From assembly GCA_011051075.1 (NCBI GenBank), contig DREN01000317.1:1-5512 (forward strand): a stretch of DNA of 5,512 nt, read 5' to 3'. A model generated the notes under the pieces. It did no database searches and was not told where the DNA came from. It saw only the letters and a list, made by a program, of their open reading frames with translations. This DNA comes from Deltaproteobacteria bacterium (lineage in GTDB: Bacteria > Desulfobacterota > DSM-4660 > Desulfatiglandales > Desulfatiglandaceae). Positions 1 through 5,422 of the stretch are shown piece by piece. Numbering within the stretch: the first letter of the stretch is position 1; each line of letters opens with the position of its first letter. The position numbers and the translations under genes were made by a program.

Positions 1-618
1 CTCGGGGGCCTTTCCCGGGCCACATACGACGTGATCCGTATCATAGAGGCCATGGGAAATGAGGTTGTCATAGTGGAGACCCTGGGCGCGGGCCAGGACG
101 AGGTTGACGTGATACATATCGCCAACACATGCCTGCTGGTGGTCACGCCGGGAATGGGTGATGACATCCAGGCCATGAAGGCGGGTATCATGGAGATTGC
201 AGATATCATTGTACTGAACAAGGCTGATCTGGATGGGGCGGACAGATCCCTTCGTCATCTGCATCAGGCCTTGACAGCAGGGTCTTTTGAGGAAGGGGAA
301 TGGATTCCCCGTGTTGTGCCGACCGTTTCTGCTGCCAACAAACCCGAGGACCTGCAGGGTATTGATGAACTTGCCGCAGCCATAGCAGAGCACCAGACCT
401 ATTTGCGGAAGACCAGGGCGATCGAGCAGGTAAGGTATAACAGAGTGGAGCAGGAATTAGGGCTTATCTTCAAGAATGAACTCCAGAAGGTGGTTTTCAA
501 GGGCCTCAAGGGGACCGGTAAGAAGAGGGAATATATAAACAGCATTGTTGAACAAAGGAGTGATCCCTATTCGGTGGTAAAAGAGGTGCTGAATACTTAT
601 CTGCTCTCAGGGGAGTAA
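1..618 (+). CDS. meaB: MeaB/ArgK-family GTPase, mutase chaperone (5' truncated by window edge)
   Basis: This is the C-terminal part of a P-loop GTPase of the MeaB family. Such proteins load, protect and reactivate adenosylcobalamin-dependent acyl-CoA mutases in the cytoplasm, using GTP hydrolysis as a gate. The frame is open from base 1 (LGGLSRATYDVIRII), so the true start lies outside the window. About 205 residues are visible against a usual 310-330, and the missing part would include the P-loop. Visible motifs are the ETLGAGQDE segment (window residues 26-34, the ETVGVGQ signature), the PGMGDDIQAMKAGIMEIAD loop (switch III region of MeaB) and the guanine-specificity motif NKAD (residues 73-76). 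The C-terminal part (YNRVEQELG onward) matches the family's dimerisation arm in position. It lies 133 bases upstream of the mutase large subunit on the same strand, so the GTPase most likely serves that mutase. Family assignment is secure; the partner is inferred. Confidence 0.93.
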   Translation, partial: LGGLSRATYDVIRIIEAMGNEVVIVETLGAGQDEVDVIHIANTCLLVVTPGMGDDIQAMKAGIMEIADIIVLNKADLDGADRSLRHLHQALTAGSFEEGEWIPRVVPTVSAANKPEDLQGIDELAAAIAEHQTYLRKTRAIEQVRYNRVEQELGLIFKNELQKVVFKGLKGTGKKREYINSIVEQRSDPYSVVKEVLNTYLLSGE

Positions 619-642
619 GGTCAAATGGATACTGCTTTGTAA

Positions 643-747
643 ATGTTATACGTGTTATGGCTCGACAGTGCACTTCCCCTGCGAATTGGGCAGGGGACCG
701 ATACCTCGGAGATTATCAACTATTTGCACAGGGCTTTAGAGGGGTAA
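643..747 (+). pseudogene. possible relic of a B12-binding subunit C-terminus (34 codons)
   Basis: A short open frame fills most of the gap between the GTPase and the mutase. Its end reads IGQGTDTSEIINYLHRALEG. This resembles the last strand-loop-helix of mutase B12-binding domains, including the copy in this same window (VFGSGTPLKKIIDFVSGA): the G-x-GT....II(D/N)(F/Y) pattern is shared. No Shine-Dalgarno sequence precedes its ATG, and the upstream part of the frame does not look like a B12 domain, so it would be a leftover fragment rather than a working gene. The TAA stop (745-747) directly follows the Shine-Dalgarno sequence of the mutase gene. It could also be a chance frame; the case rests on about 20 residues. 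Confidence 0.25.
675..697 (+). other. 8-bp hairpin between the GTPase and mutase genes
   Basis: TCCCCTGC (675-682) and GCAGGGGA (690-697) form a perfect 8-bp, GC-rich stem around a 7-base loop. No T-run follows, so it is not a standard intrinsic terminator. It could be an mRNA-processing or stabilising structure within an operon, or part of the relic sequence that overlaps it. Confidence 0.4.
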
Positions 748-751
748 GAAT

Positions 752-2434
752 ATGACAAGGCTGTTTAGCGAGAGCGCCGTTGAGGATGTAGCCGGAAAAA
801 AGGAGCAGTGGGAAGAAAAGATCTACCAGGCGGATCAGGAATCGGGGAAGGTCTTTGAGACCCTTTCAGGTCTGCCCGTTGAACCTCTGTACACCCCTGT
901 ACATACCTCTGAAATGGACTATCTCAGGGACCTGGGTTTTCCAGGCCAGGAGCCCTATGTGCGGGGCGTGTATCCCACCATGTACAGGGGCCGCACCTGG
1001 ACAATGAGGCAGCTGGCAGGTTTCGGCCCCCCGGAAGAGACGAACAGGAGGTATAAGTTCCTCCTGAGGGAGGGGGCCACGGGCATCAACGGAGTGTTCG
1101 ACTATCCCACCCTCCGGGGATTTGACTCCACCGACCCCCTTGCCCGGGCCGACGCGGGACGGGGCGGGGTAGCCATCGATACCATCGAGGATATGCGGAT
1201 CCTCTTTGAAGGGATAGACATAGACAGGATCAGCACATCCCTGGTCACCTGCCAGCCCATCTGCAATATTATCGTTCAATCCATGTATTTCGCCCTTGCC
1301 CGCATGCGGCGTATCCCGCTTCATAAGCTGGCCGGGACAAGCCAAAATGACTTCCTGATGGAGACGGCCATTACGGTTTCACCTGAGCTCCTTCCTCCGG
1401 CGTTCTCCTTCAAGCTCTGCTGCGATGCCGTTGAATTCTGCACCAGCCATGTCCCCCGCTGGAATCCGGTGAGCTTTGCGGGATACAACTATCGGGAGGC
1501 CGGATGTTCCGCGGCCCAGGAGATCGCCTTTGTCATTGCCAACGCAACGTCCTGCTGCGAGGAGCTGATCCGAAGGGGCCTTGAAATAGACTCCTTTGCC
1601 CCCCGTCTCAGTTTCTTCCTTTCGGCCCACAGCGACTTTTTCGAGGAGATTGCCAAGTACCGCGCCGCCAGGAGGATCTGGTTCCGCATAATGAAGGAGC
1701 GGTTCAGGGCCAAAAATCCCCGGTCCATGACCTTCAGGTTTCACGTGCAGACCGCGGGGGTGGCCTTGACCGCCCAACAGCCTCTGAACAACATATCAAG
1801 GGCCGCCTATCATGCTCTGTCCGCAGTGCTCGGGGGGGCCCAGTCGGTTCATATAGACGGCTATGACGAGGCCCTGTGCACACCCACCGAACTCTCATCC
1901 CTCACAGCCCTCAGGACCAACCAGATCCTCCAGTTGGAAACAAGGGTAACCCACACCATCGATCCCCTGGGCGGCTCTTATTTTGTTGAGGAGCTGACCA
2001 ATCGGTTGGAGGAGAAGACCCTGGGGCTTATCGAAGAGGTAGAGGGGATGGGAGGGATCGTCAAGGCAGCGGAAACAGGGTGGATACACAGGGAGATCTC
2101 CAACTCTGCCTATGGATACCAGCAGGCAATCGAGTCGGGCAGGATGCCGGTCGTGGGGGTGAACTGCTACCGGATGGAAGATGAAGCGTTGCCTGTGGAG
2201 CTTTTTGAAGTGCCTGAGACCCTGAAGATCCAGGAGGAGAAGCTCGAGAAGATCAAAGATGAGCGGAGTGCCACCCAGGTGCGCCAGGCCCAGGATGCGG
2301 TTGCCCGCTGCTGCGAGAGGGGGGGGAACCTTATGGAGGTTATGGTTGAGGCGGTAGAAGCCCGGATTACCGAAGGGGAGATATCAGGGGTATTGAAGGC
2401 CTCCTACGGCACCTGGGAGCCGCCGCTATTTTAG
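752..2434 (+). CDS. B12-dependent acyl-CoA mutase, large catalytic subunit (methylmalonyl-CoA mutase family, atypical pocket)
   Basis: Methylmalonyl-CoA mutase family TIM-barrel subunit of 560 residues, the usual length when the B12 domain is a separate protein. Family members rearrange acyl-CoA carbon skeletons by a radical route with adenosylcobalamin. The start is supported by AGAGGGG at 738-744, seven bases before the ATG. Family blocks appear in order: YPTMYRGRTWTMRQ (74-87), FDYPTLRGFDS (116-126), GVAIDTIEDM (139-148), LAGTSQND (193-200), FAPRLSFF (282-289), AKNPRSM (310-316), TIDPLGGS (after residue 400) and a C-terminal helical linker. Compared with Propionibacterium MutB recalled from memory, Tyr89 is Leu88, Arg207 is Thr208 and His244 is Asn246, while Arg82, Gln197 and the surrounding blocks are kept. 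Loss of Tyr89 and Arg207 argues against a malonyl-type carboxylate substrate. Isobutyryl-CoA and 2-hydroxyisobutyryl-CoA mutases also change these two sites, but to other residues. Family is certain, substrate unknown. Confidence 0.95.
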   Translation: MTRLFSESAVEDVAGKKEQWEEKIYQADQESGKVFETLSGLPVEPLYTPVHTSEMDYLRDLGFPGQEPYVRGVYPTMYRGRTWTMRQLAGFGPPEETNRRYKFLLREGATGINGVFDYPTLRGFDSTDPLARADAGRGGVAIDTIEDMRILFEGIDIDRISTSLVTCQPICNIIVQSMYFALARMRRIPLHKLAGTSQNDFLMETAITVSPELLPPAFSFKLCCDAVEFCTSHVPRWNPVSFAGYNYREAGCSAAQEIAFVIANATSCCEELIRRGLEIDSFAPRLSFFLSAHSDFFEEIAKYRAARRIWFRIMKERFRAKNPRSMTFRFHVQTAGVALTAQQPLNNISRAAYHALSAVLGGAQSVHIDGYDEALCTPTELSSLTALRTNQILQLETRVTHTIDPLGGSYFVEELTNRLEEKTLGLIEEVEGMGGIVKAAETGWIHREISNSAYGYQQAIESGRMPVVGVNCYRMEDEALPVELFEVPETLKIQEEKLEKIKDERSATQVRQAQDAVARCCERGGNLMEVMVEAVEARITEGEISGVLKASYGTWEPPLF

Positions 2435-2439
2435 ACCTA

Positions 2440-2861
2440 ATGGAGAATGGGGATAAAAAGAGGCTCATGAAAAAGAAGATAAGGATCGTTATCGCGCGCC
2501 TCGGCATGGACGCCCACTGGAGGGGAAGCATTGTGGTGGCGCGTGCCCTGCGCGATGCGGGGATGGAAGTCATCTATGTTGGGAATCAGTTGCCGGAAAC
2601 CATTGCGGAAACAGCGGTCCAGGAGGATGCGGATCTGGTCGGTTTGAGCACCTTTCTGGAAACCACATGGTGCTGGCCCCGGAGGTGGTCAGGGCGCTGA
2701 GGAAGAGGGGGATGGAGGGGGTTTCGGTAATCCTCGGGGGTACCATCCCTCCGGATCATATCCCCATGCTGAAAAAGGCAGGCATTGCAGAGGTCTTTGG
2801 ATCGGGGACACCCCTTAAAAAGATCATCGACTTTGTATCAGGGGCCCCTACATGTCAATGA
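2440..2861 (+). pseudogene. B12-binding small subunit of acyl-CoA mutase, split by a one-base frameshift
   Basis: This gene encodes the cobalamin-binding Rossmann-like subunit that pairs with the large subunit just upstream. The first frame (2440-2700) carries the base-off/His-on motif DAHWRG (the DxHxxG signature, whose His ligates cobalt) and GLST. It then runs into unrelated sequence ending at a stop at 2698-2700. The -1 frame restores the family sequence: SGNHMVLAPEVVRALRKRG, then ILGGTIP (the GG motif near the nucleotide tail) and VFGSGTPLKKIIDFV, ending at 2861. One inserted base near 2652 would give a continuous protein of about 131 residues from the ATG at 2467, a normal size. That ATG (MKKKIRIVIARLGMD) fits the family start and has AGAGG at 2459-2463, though the spacing is short; the ATG at 2440 has no visible ribosome-binding site. 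Either a real inactivating deletion or a sequencing error in a C/T run; the motifs are otherwise intact. Confidence 0.88.
2649..2657 (+). other. frameshift site in the B12-binding subunit
   Basis: The reading frame must move by -1 around the run CACCTTTCT. Reading AGC ACC TTT CTG gives STFL and soon a nonsense tail. With one extra C or T in this run it becomes AGC ACC CTT TCT GGA, giving the family sequence STLSG. No canonical X-XXY-YYZ slippery heptamer in frame and no clear downstream stimulatory structure is seen, so programmed frameshifting is unlikely. Confidence 0.75.
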
Positions 2862-2941
2862 AAGTGATACGCTTACCCTTGATAAATTAGCGTAGAGCGA
2901 ATAAGCGAGCTTGGAAGACTCCGAATCTGACCTAGAAATGA

Positions 2942-2971
2942 GTCCCGTTTCAGCGGGACCAAGATATTTTT
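2942..2971 (+). repeat. hairpin with CCAAGATATTTTT tail, copy 1
   Basis: GTCCCG (2942-2947) pairs with CGGGAC (2954-2959) around a 6-base loop, followed at once by CAAGATATTTTT. The same 13-base tail (CCAAGATATTTTT, 2959-2971) recurs at 3895-3907 after a hairpin with a different stem sequence. This copy lies about 80 bases after the broken small-subunit gene. The trailing T5 is separated from the stem by seven bases, so it could act as a weak terminator. The rest of 2862-3030 shows no convincing gene. Confidence 0.55.
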
Positions 2972-3036
2972 GAGCGAGCCAAAGCCGCGCTACGGTGTGA
3001 TGCTGGACTGAGAAAACGTACGAACGGAAATTTCCC

Positions 3037-3077
3037 TTGACAGTTACGTCAAAAAGATACATTTGGATAAATATAAT
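3037..3077 (+). promoter_or_regulatory. AT-rich promoter region for the MarR gene
   Basis: A perfect TTGACA (3037-3042) and a perfect TATAAT (3072-3077) lie in a sharply AT-rich stretch of otherwise GC-rich DNA, upstream of the regulator. They are 29 bases apart, too far to work as one sigma-70 promoter, so each would need a weaker partner. The TATAAT box is the better candidate because the palindromic operator sits just downstream of it. TTGAC (3037-3041) and GTCAA (3048-3052) also form a dyad. Exact start of transcription not determinable. Confidence 0.4.
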
Positions 3078-3079
3078 TT

Positions 3080-3100
3080 GTATGCATACGTTATGAATAC
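3080..3100 (+). promoter_or_regulatory. probable operator: 21-bp interrupted palindrome upstream of the MarR gene
   Basis: The half-site GTATGCATA (3080-3088) is mirrored by TATGAATAC (3092-3100) across a 3-base centre. Eight of ten base pairs in the dyad match, giving the pattern GTATnCATA / TATGnATAC. Length, symmetry and AT-richness are typical of MarR-family operators. It begins two bases after a TATAAT box and lies about 100 bases before the regulator's start, so binding would block transcription initiation. Autoregulation is inferred from position. Confidence 0.55.
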
Positions 3101-3130
3101 TTAATTTATGCCAGCAACCTGTCTTGAGGG

Positions 3131-3154
3131 GTTTCCCGCTGGGAAGCGGGAAAC
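3131..3154 (+). other. perfect 10-bp hairpin with GGGA tetraloop in the MarR gene leader
   Basis: GTTTCCCGCT (3131-3140) and AGCGGGAAAC (3145-3154) are exact reverse complements around GGGA, which fits the stable GNRA tetraloop class. It lies between the operator and the ribosome-binding site (GGGAAG, 3191-3196), so it would be in the 5' untranslated mRNA. No T-run follows, so it is not a terminator; a role in mRNA stability or as a REP-like palindrome is possible. Confidence 0.55.
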
Positions 3155-3200
3155 ATGGAACCGTTAGCCCTTGGGCGCAGACGTGTATCGGGGAAGAACC

Positions 3201-3650
3201 ATGCTTTTCAAGGATTGCCTCTGTTTCTTGGTGGGAAAGGCGGCCCGGAAGATGGCAAGGATTACGAGGGAGCGGCTTGTCCCGTACGGGCTGACTCCCA
3301 CTCAGTTTTTCCTGCTCACGGCCCTTTACGAAGAAGATGGGCTCCTTATCAGCGTCCTGGCCCGGAAGGTCGCTCTGGACAGAGCTACCCTGACCGGACT
3401 TCTGGATCGTCTGAAACGGGATGGCCTTACAGAGAGAAGGGCCGATCCTGAAGACAGGAGGGCCATTAGGATCTATCTCACGGCAAAGGCAGAGGGGCTC
3501 AGGGAGGAGCTGACTGAACTCTATCACGACAACAACGGCATGTTTCTCTCCCTCCTGAGTCAGGAAGAGAAGGATGTCTTCGAGCGGGTGGTAAACAAGC
3601 TGGAAACTGCCAGTTTTGAGATGAAACAGGTACCTGAGAATGAGCCCTGA
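3201..3650 (+). CDS. MarR-family transcriptional regulator
   Basis: A winged helix-turn-helix regulator of 149 residues, a normal MarR size. From the N-terminus it shows a dimerisation helix (FKDCLCFLVGKAARKMARITRE), then LTPTQFFLLTALYEEDGL, the recognition region ISVLARKVALDRATLTGLLDRLKRDGL, and the wing signature ERRADPEDRRAIRIYLT. The last is the DxRxxxxxLT motif of the family. The C-terminal helices (from LREELTELYHD) complete the dimer interface. The ATG at 3201 is chosen because GGGAAG lies four bases upstream; a TTG ten codons earlier (3171) has no comparable site. MarR proteins usually repress nearby genes and release DNA when they bind a small ligand, and several sense aromatic or acyl-CoA compounds. 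Lying between a mutase and acyl-CoA synthetase genes, this one may respond to the pathway's acid or acyl-CoA; that is inference. Confidence 0.93.
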   Translation: MLFKDCLCFLVGKAARKMARITRERLVPYGLTPTQFFLLTALYEEDGLLISVLARKVALDRATLTGLLDRLKRDGLTERRADPEDRRAIRIYLTAKAEGLREELTELYHDNNGMFLSLLSQEEKDVFERVVNKLETASFEMKQVPENEP

Positions 3651-3752
3651 GGTAGCCGTTCACGGTTTACAGTTATACAGCCTTTAAGATAATGTTTTTG
3701 GGGTACACCCATACCATTGCCATAAAGAGAAAACCGAGGTTCATCGAGGCGA

Positions 3753-3809
3753 GATACTGGTCCCGCCACGGGCGGGACTGGATACTGGTTTTTGGATATT
3801 GGATATCCA
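3753..3809 (+). repeat. GATAYTGG repeats around an 8-bp hairpin and a palindrome
   Basis: GATACTGG occurs at 3753-3760 and 3781-3788, and GATATTGG at 3795-3802. The first two flank a hairpin in which GTCCCGCC (3760-3767) pairs with GGCGGGAC (3771-3778) over the 3-base loop ACG; G-U and C-G pairs can extend the stem to 3757-3781. The third copy runs into the perfect palindrome TGGATATCCA (3800-3809). The pattern suggests a decayed dispersed repeat rather than a coding remnant. Confidence 0.5.
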
Positions 3810-3875
3810 TAAGGAATCACCCTTTTTTCATCAAGCATCCAGGATCAATCAGATAACACCTCCGCGGAAGATTTA

Positions 3876-3907
3876 GAGCAGCGGAATAGCTGCTCCAAGA
3901 TATTTTT
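3876..3907 (+). repeat. hairpin with CCAAGATATTTTT tail, copy 2
   Basis: GAGCAGC (3876-3882) pairs perfectly with GCTGCTC (3889-3895) around a 6-base loop (GGAATA), followed directly by CAAGATATTTTT. The tail and loop size match copy 1 at 2942-2971 although the stem bases differ, and both copies follow a GAYYTAGA-like stretch. It sits about 225 bases after the MarR gene and about 105 bases before the acyl-CoA synthetase start. Confidence 0.55.
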
Positions 3908-3921
3908 CCAAAATAACATAG

Positions 3922-3967
3922 GTTCACGGTTGGAAAACCTGTAAACTGTGAACCGCCAACCGTGAAC
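3922..3967 (+). repeat. 12-bp inverted repeat upstream of the acyl-CoA synthetase gene
   Basis: GTTCACGGTTGG (3922-3933) and CCAACCGTGAAC (3956-3967) are perfect inverted copies separated by 22 bases, which contain a further variant AACTGTGAAC (3944-3953). The unit matches the end repeat at 3658-3667. It could fold in the leader mRNA or be part of a dispersed repeat. It overlaps the GTG at 3962, which argues against that codon being a start. Confidence 0.55.
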
Positions 3968-3996
3968 GGTTACGATCTGACGTTGTATATATCCAA

Positions 3997-4002
3997 AGAG
4001 GA
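3997..4002 (+). promoter_or_regulatory. ribosome-binding site that fixes the acyl-CoA synthetase start at 4013
   Basis: AGAGGA at 3997-4002 lies ten bases before the ATG at 4013, with a second purine run AAAGGA at 4005-4010. The in-frame GTG at 3962 sits inside the inverted repeat and has no such site, so translation most likely begins at 4013. Confidence 0.6.
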
Positions 4003-4012
4003 ACAAAGGACT

Positions 4013-5422
4013 ATGACCAAGAGAGCGGAAAACATGAAAATCCTGTTTGCGCCCGAATCTGTAGCCGTTATCGGGGCCTCGGATAATCCTGGGAAGTTGG
4101 GTTTTCATGTCATGAAAAGCCTGACTGAGGGAGGGTTTTCCAACAGGATTATACCGGTGAATCCAGGCTCTGCCCGAATCATGGGCCTGAAAGCGTTTCC
4201 TTCGGTTACCGATTATGATGGAGACATCGATCTGGCCATAGTGGTCCTGCCTGCAAAACTGGTACCCGGGGTGTTCCGGGAATGCGCGACCAAAGGAGTC
4301 AAAGGCATTGTCCTGATCACCGCAGGGTTCAAAGAGATTGATGATCCTGCGGGCGCGGAGCTTCATGAAGAAATCGCCGGCATTGTCAATGGGGCGGGGA
4401 TTCCGGTTATCGGCCCCAACACCTTTGGCACGATAAACCTCCAGGCAGATCTCAACGCATCCTTTACACCGGAGTTCTCTCAGTTAAGGAAGGGTTCGAT
4501 CGCCCTGGTCAGTCAGAGCGGGGGGATATCCCACCTGCTCGCGTTTCTGGCCATGAGGATGGACGTGGGTTTCAGCAAGATCATCGGCCTTGGCAACCGG
4601 CTGAACGTGGATTTCGACCAGATGGTGGATTACCTGATGGACGATTCTGACACCAGGGTCATCATGCTTTATATGGAAGGGATTGATAATCCAGGGAGAC
4701 TTCTGGAGACAGCAAAGAGATACAATGGAAAAAAACCGGTCATCATCAACAAGACGGGCAGCTCAACGAAGAGCGATCAGGCATCCCGATCCCATACCGG
4801 ATCCATGGCCGGCAGCCATGAGATTTACATGAGCGCTTTCAGCCAGGGGGGAATGCTTGCCGTTGATAATGCGGAGTCCCTTCTTGATACGGCCAGGGCC
4901 CTTCTATCCTGTCCCATTCCAGACGGGCCGGGAGTTGCCGTGCTATCCGGACAGGCAGGACCCGCAATGGCCGCCTGCGACGTTTGCGAGGCCCGGGGGC
5001 TAAAGATTGTCCCGTTTACCGGGAGGACACAGCAAAAGATAAATGAGCATCTGCCGCCCCTTGCCCTGAGGACCAATCCGGTGGACATGGGCCCGGCCTG
5101 GTATGACTCATCGGCCATAGAGGAGATTGTAAGGGCGGTTATGGATGATGACAATGTGGACGGAATCTTACTCTTCATGATGTTCGCATCGGCCAATGCG
5201 GATGCGGTGAAGGGGATAAGCGATCTGTTGGAAAAGTGGCAGCAACGAAAACCCCTTGTCAGTTGTATTCTGTCCCCTCCGGGCATCTGGGACGAACAGA
5301 TAAAGGGCCTGGAACAATCAGGGTCGCTGATCAATTATCCCACGCCCGAGAGGGCTGCGAACGCAATGGCTTACCTGTGGAAATACCGAAAAATAGAGAT
5401 CAGCCGAAAGGATATTTTATGA
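4013..5422 (+). CDS. NDP-forming acyl-CoA synthetase, alpha-type subunit (CoA-binding and ligase domains)
   Basis: A 469-residue protein of the ADP-forming acetate/acyl-CoA synthetase superfamily, which interconverts acyl-CoA + NDP + phosphate and acid + CoA + NTP. Domain order from the ATG: a Rossmann CoA-binding domain (about 10-135; FAPESVAVIGASDNPGKLG, then VIGPNTFGTIN), a succinyl-CoA-ligase-like domain (about 160-300; GSIALVSQSGGIS, then RSHTGSMAGS) and a C-terminal ligase-CoA domain (about 305-465; VAVLSGQAGPAMAACD, TNPVDMGP). His261 in SHTGS matches the family's phosphorylated histidine. The ATP-grasp domain is absent, so a separate beta subunit must supply nucleotide activation; none is in this window. 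The length fits a stand-alone alpha subunit. It overlaps the next gene by four bases, so they are translationally coupled. Substrate unknown; the mutase context suggests a branched or otherwise unusual acid. Possible alternative start at 4034 (MKILFAPES). Confidence 0.9.
   Translation: MTKRAENMKILFAPESVAVIGASDNPGKLGFHVMKSLTEGGFSNRIIPVNPGSARIMGLKAFPSVTDYDGDIDLAIVVLPAKLVPGVFRECATKGVKGIVLITAGFKEIDDPAGAELHEEIAGIVNGAGIPVIGPNTFGTINLQADLNASFTPEFSQLRKGSIALVSQSGGISHLLAFLAMRMDVGFSKIIGLGNRLNVDFDQMVDYLMDDSDTRVIMLYMEGIDNPGRLLETAKRYNGKKPVIINKTGSSTKSDQASRSHTGSMAGSHEIYMSAFSQGGMLAVDNAESLLDTARALLSCPIPDGPGVAVLSGQAGPAMAACDVCEARGLKIVPFTGRTQQKINEHLPPLALRTNPVDMGPAWYDSSAIEEIVRAVMDDDNVDGILLFMMFASANADAVKGISDLLEKWQQRKPLVSCILSPPGIWDEQIKGLEQSGSLINYPTPERAANAMAYLWKYRKIEISRKDIL

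Larger units (their letters stand above)
3652..3973 (+). repeat. 322-bp intergenic segment bounded by a 16-bp inverted repeat (MITE-like)
   Basis: The sequence at 3652-3667 (GTAGCCGTTCACGGTT) and that at 3958-3973 (AACCGTGAACGGTTAC) are inverted copies with 15 of 16 positions matching. They enclose almost the whole gap between the MarR stop (3648-3650) and the next gene. The inside holds no supported gene, only small palindromes and repeats listed separately. The layout resembles a non-autonomous miniature element, but no clear target-site duplication flanks it. GTTCACGGTT also occurs at 3922-3931, so the ends may simply be members of a dispersed short repeat family. Confidence 0.4.

Noticed and set aside
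619..751. Cobalamin riboswitch upstream of the mutase
   Set aside because: The gap is only 133 bases and lacks the B12-box and the multi-helix layout; only one simple hairpin is present.
866..1777. Long minus-strand open frames inside the mutase gene
   Set aside because: They mirror the GC-rich coding strand, have no recognisable domains and lie wholly within a well-supported gene.
752..2434. Calling the large subunit a standard methylmalonyl-CoA mutase (mutB/mcmA)
   Set aside because: Family membership is clear, but Tyr89, Arg207 and His244 equivalents are replaced, so the specific function and symbol are not supported.
2649..2700. Programmed -1 frameshifting in the B12-binding subunit
   Set aside because: No in-frame slippery heptamer and no evident stimulatory stem; this family is not known to use recoding. 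A deletion or sequencing error is simpler.
2858..2890. 10-codon frame starting in an ATGA overlap after the small subunit
   Set aside because: Too short, no family match; the overlap is likely chance, though a decayed next gene cannot be excluded.
2838..3527. 229-codon minus-strand open frame across the MarR promoter and gene
   Set aside because: It runs antisense to the operator, leader hairpin and a clear MarR gene, and its composition shows no protein family signature.
3652..3973. CRISPR array
   Set aside because: The repeats are short, irregularly spaced and inverted rather than regular direct repeats with unique spacers.
3962..4012. GTG start at 3962 for the acyl-CoA synthetase
   Set aside because: It lies inside an inverted repeat, lacks a ribosome-binding site, and the added 17 residues are not family-like.
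3845..4366. 173-codon minus-strand open frame over the repeat region and synthetase start
   Set aside because: It is antisense to the CoA-binding domain and otherwise covers repeats; no domain is recognisable.
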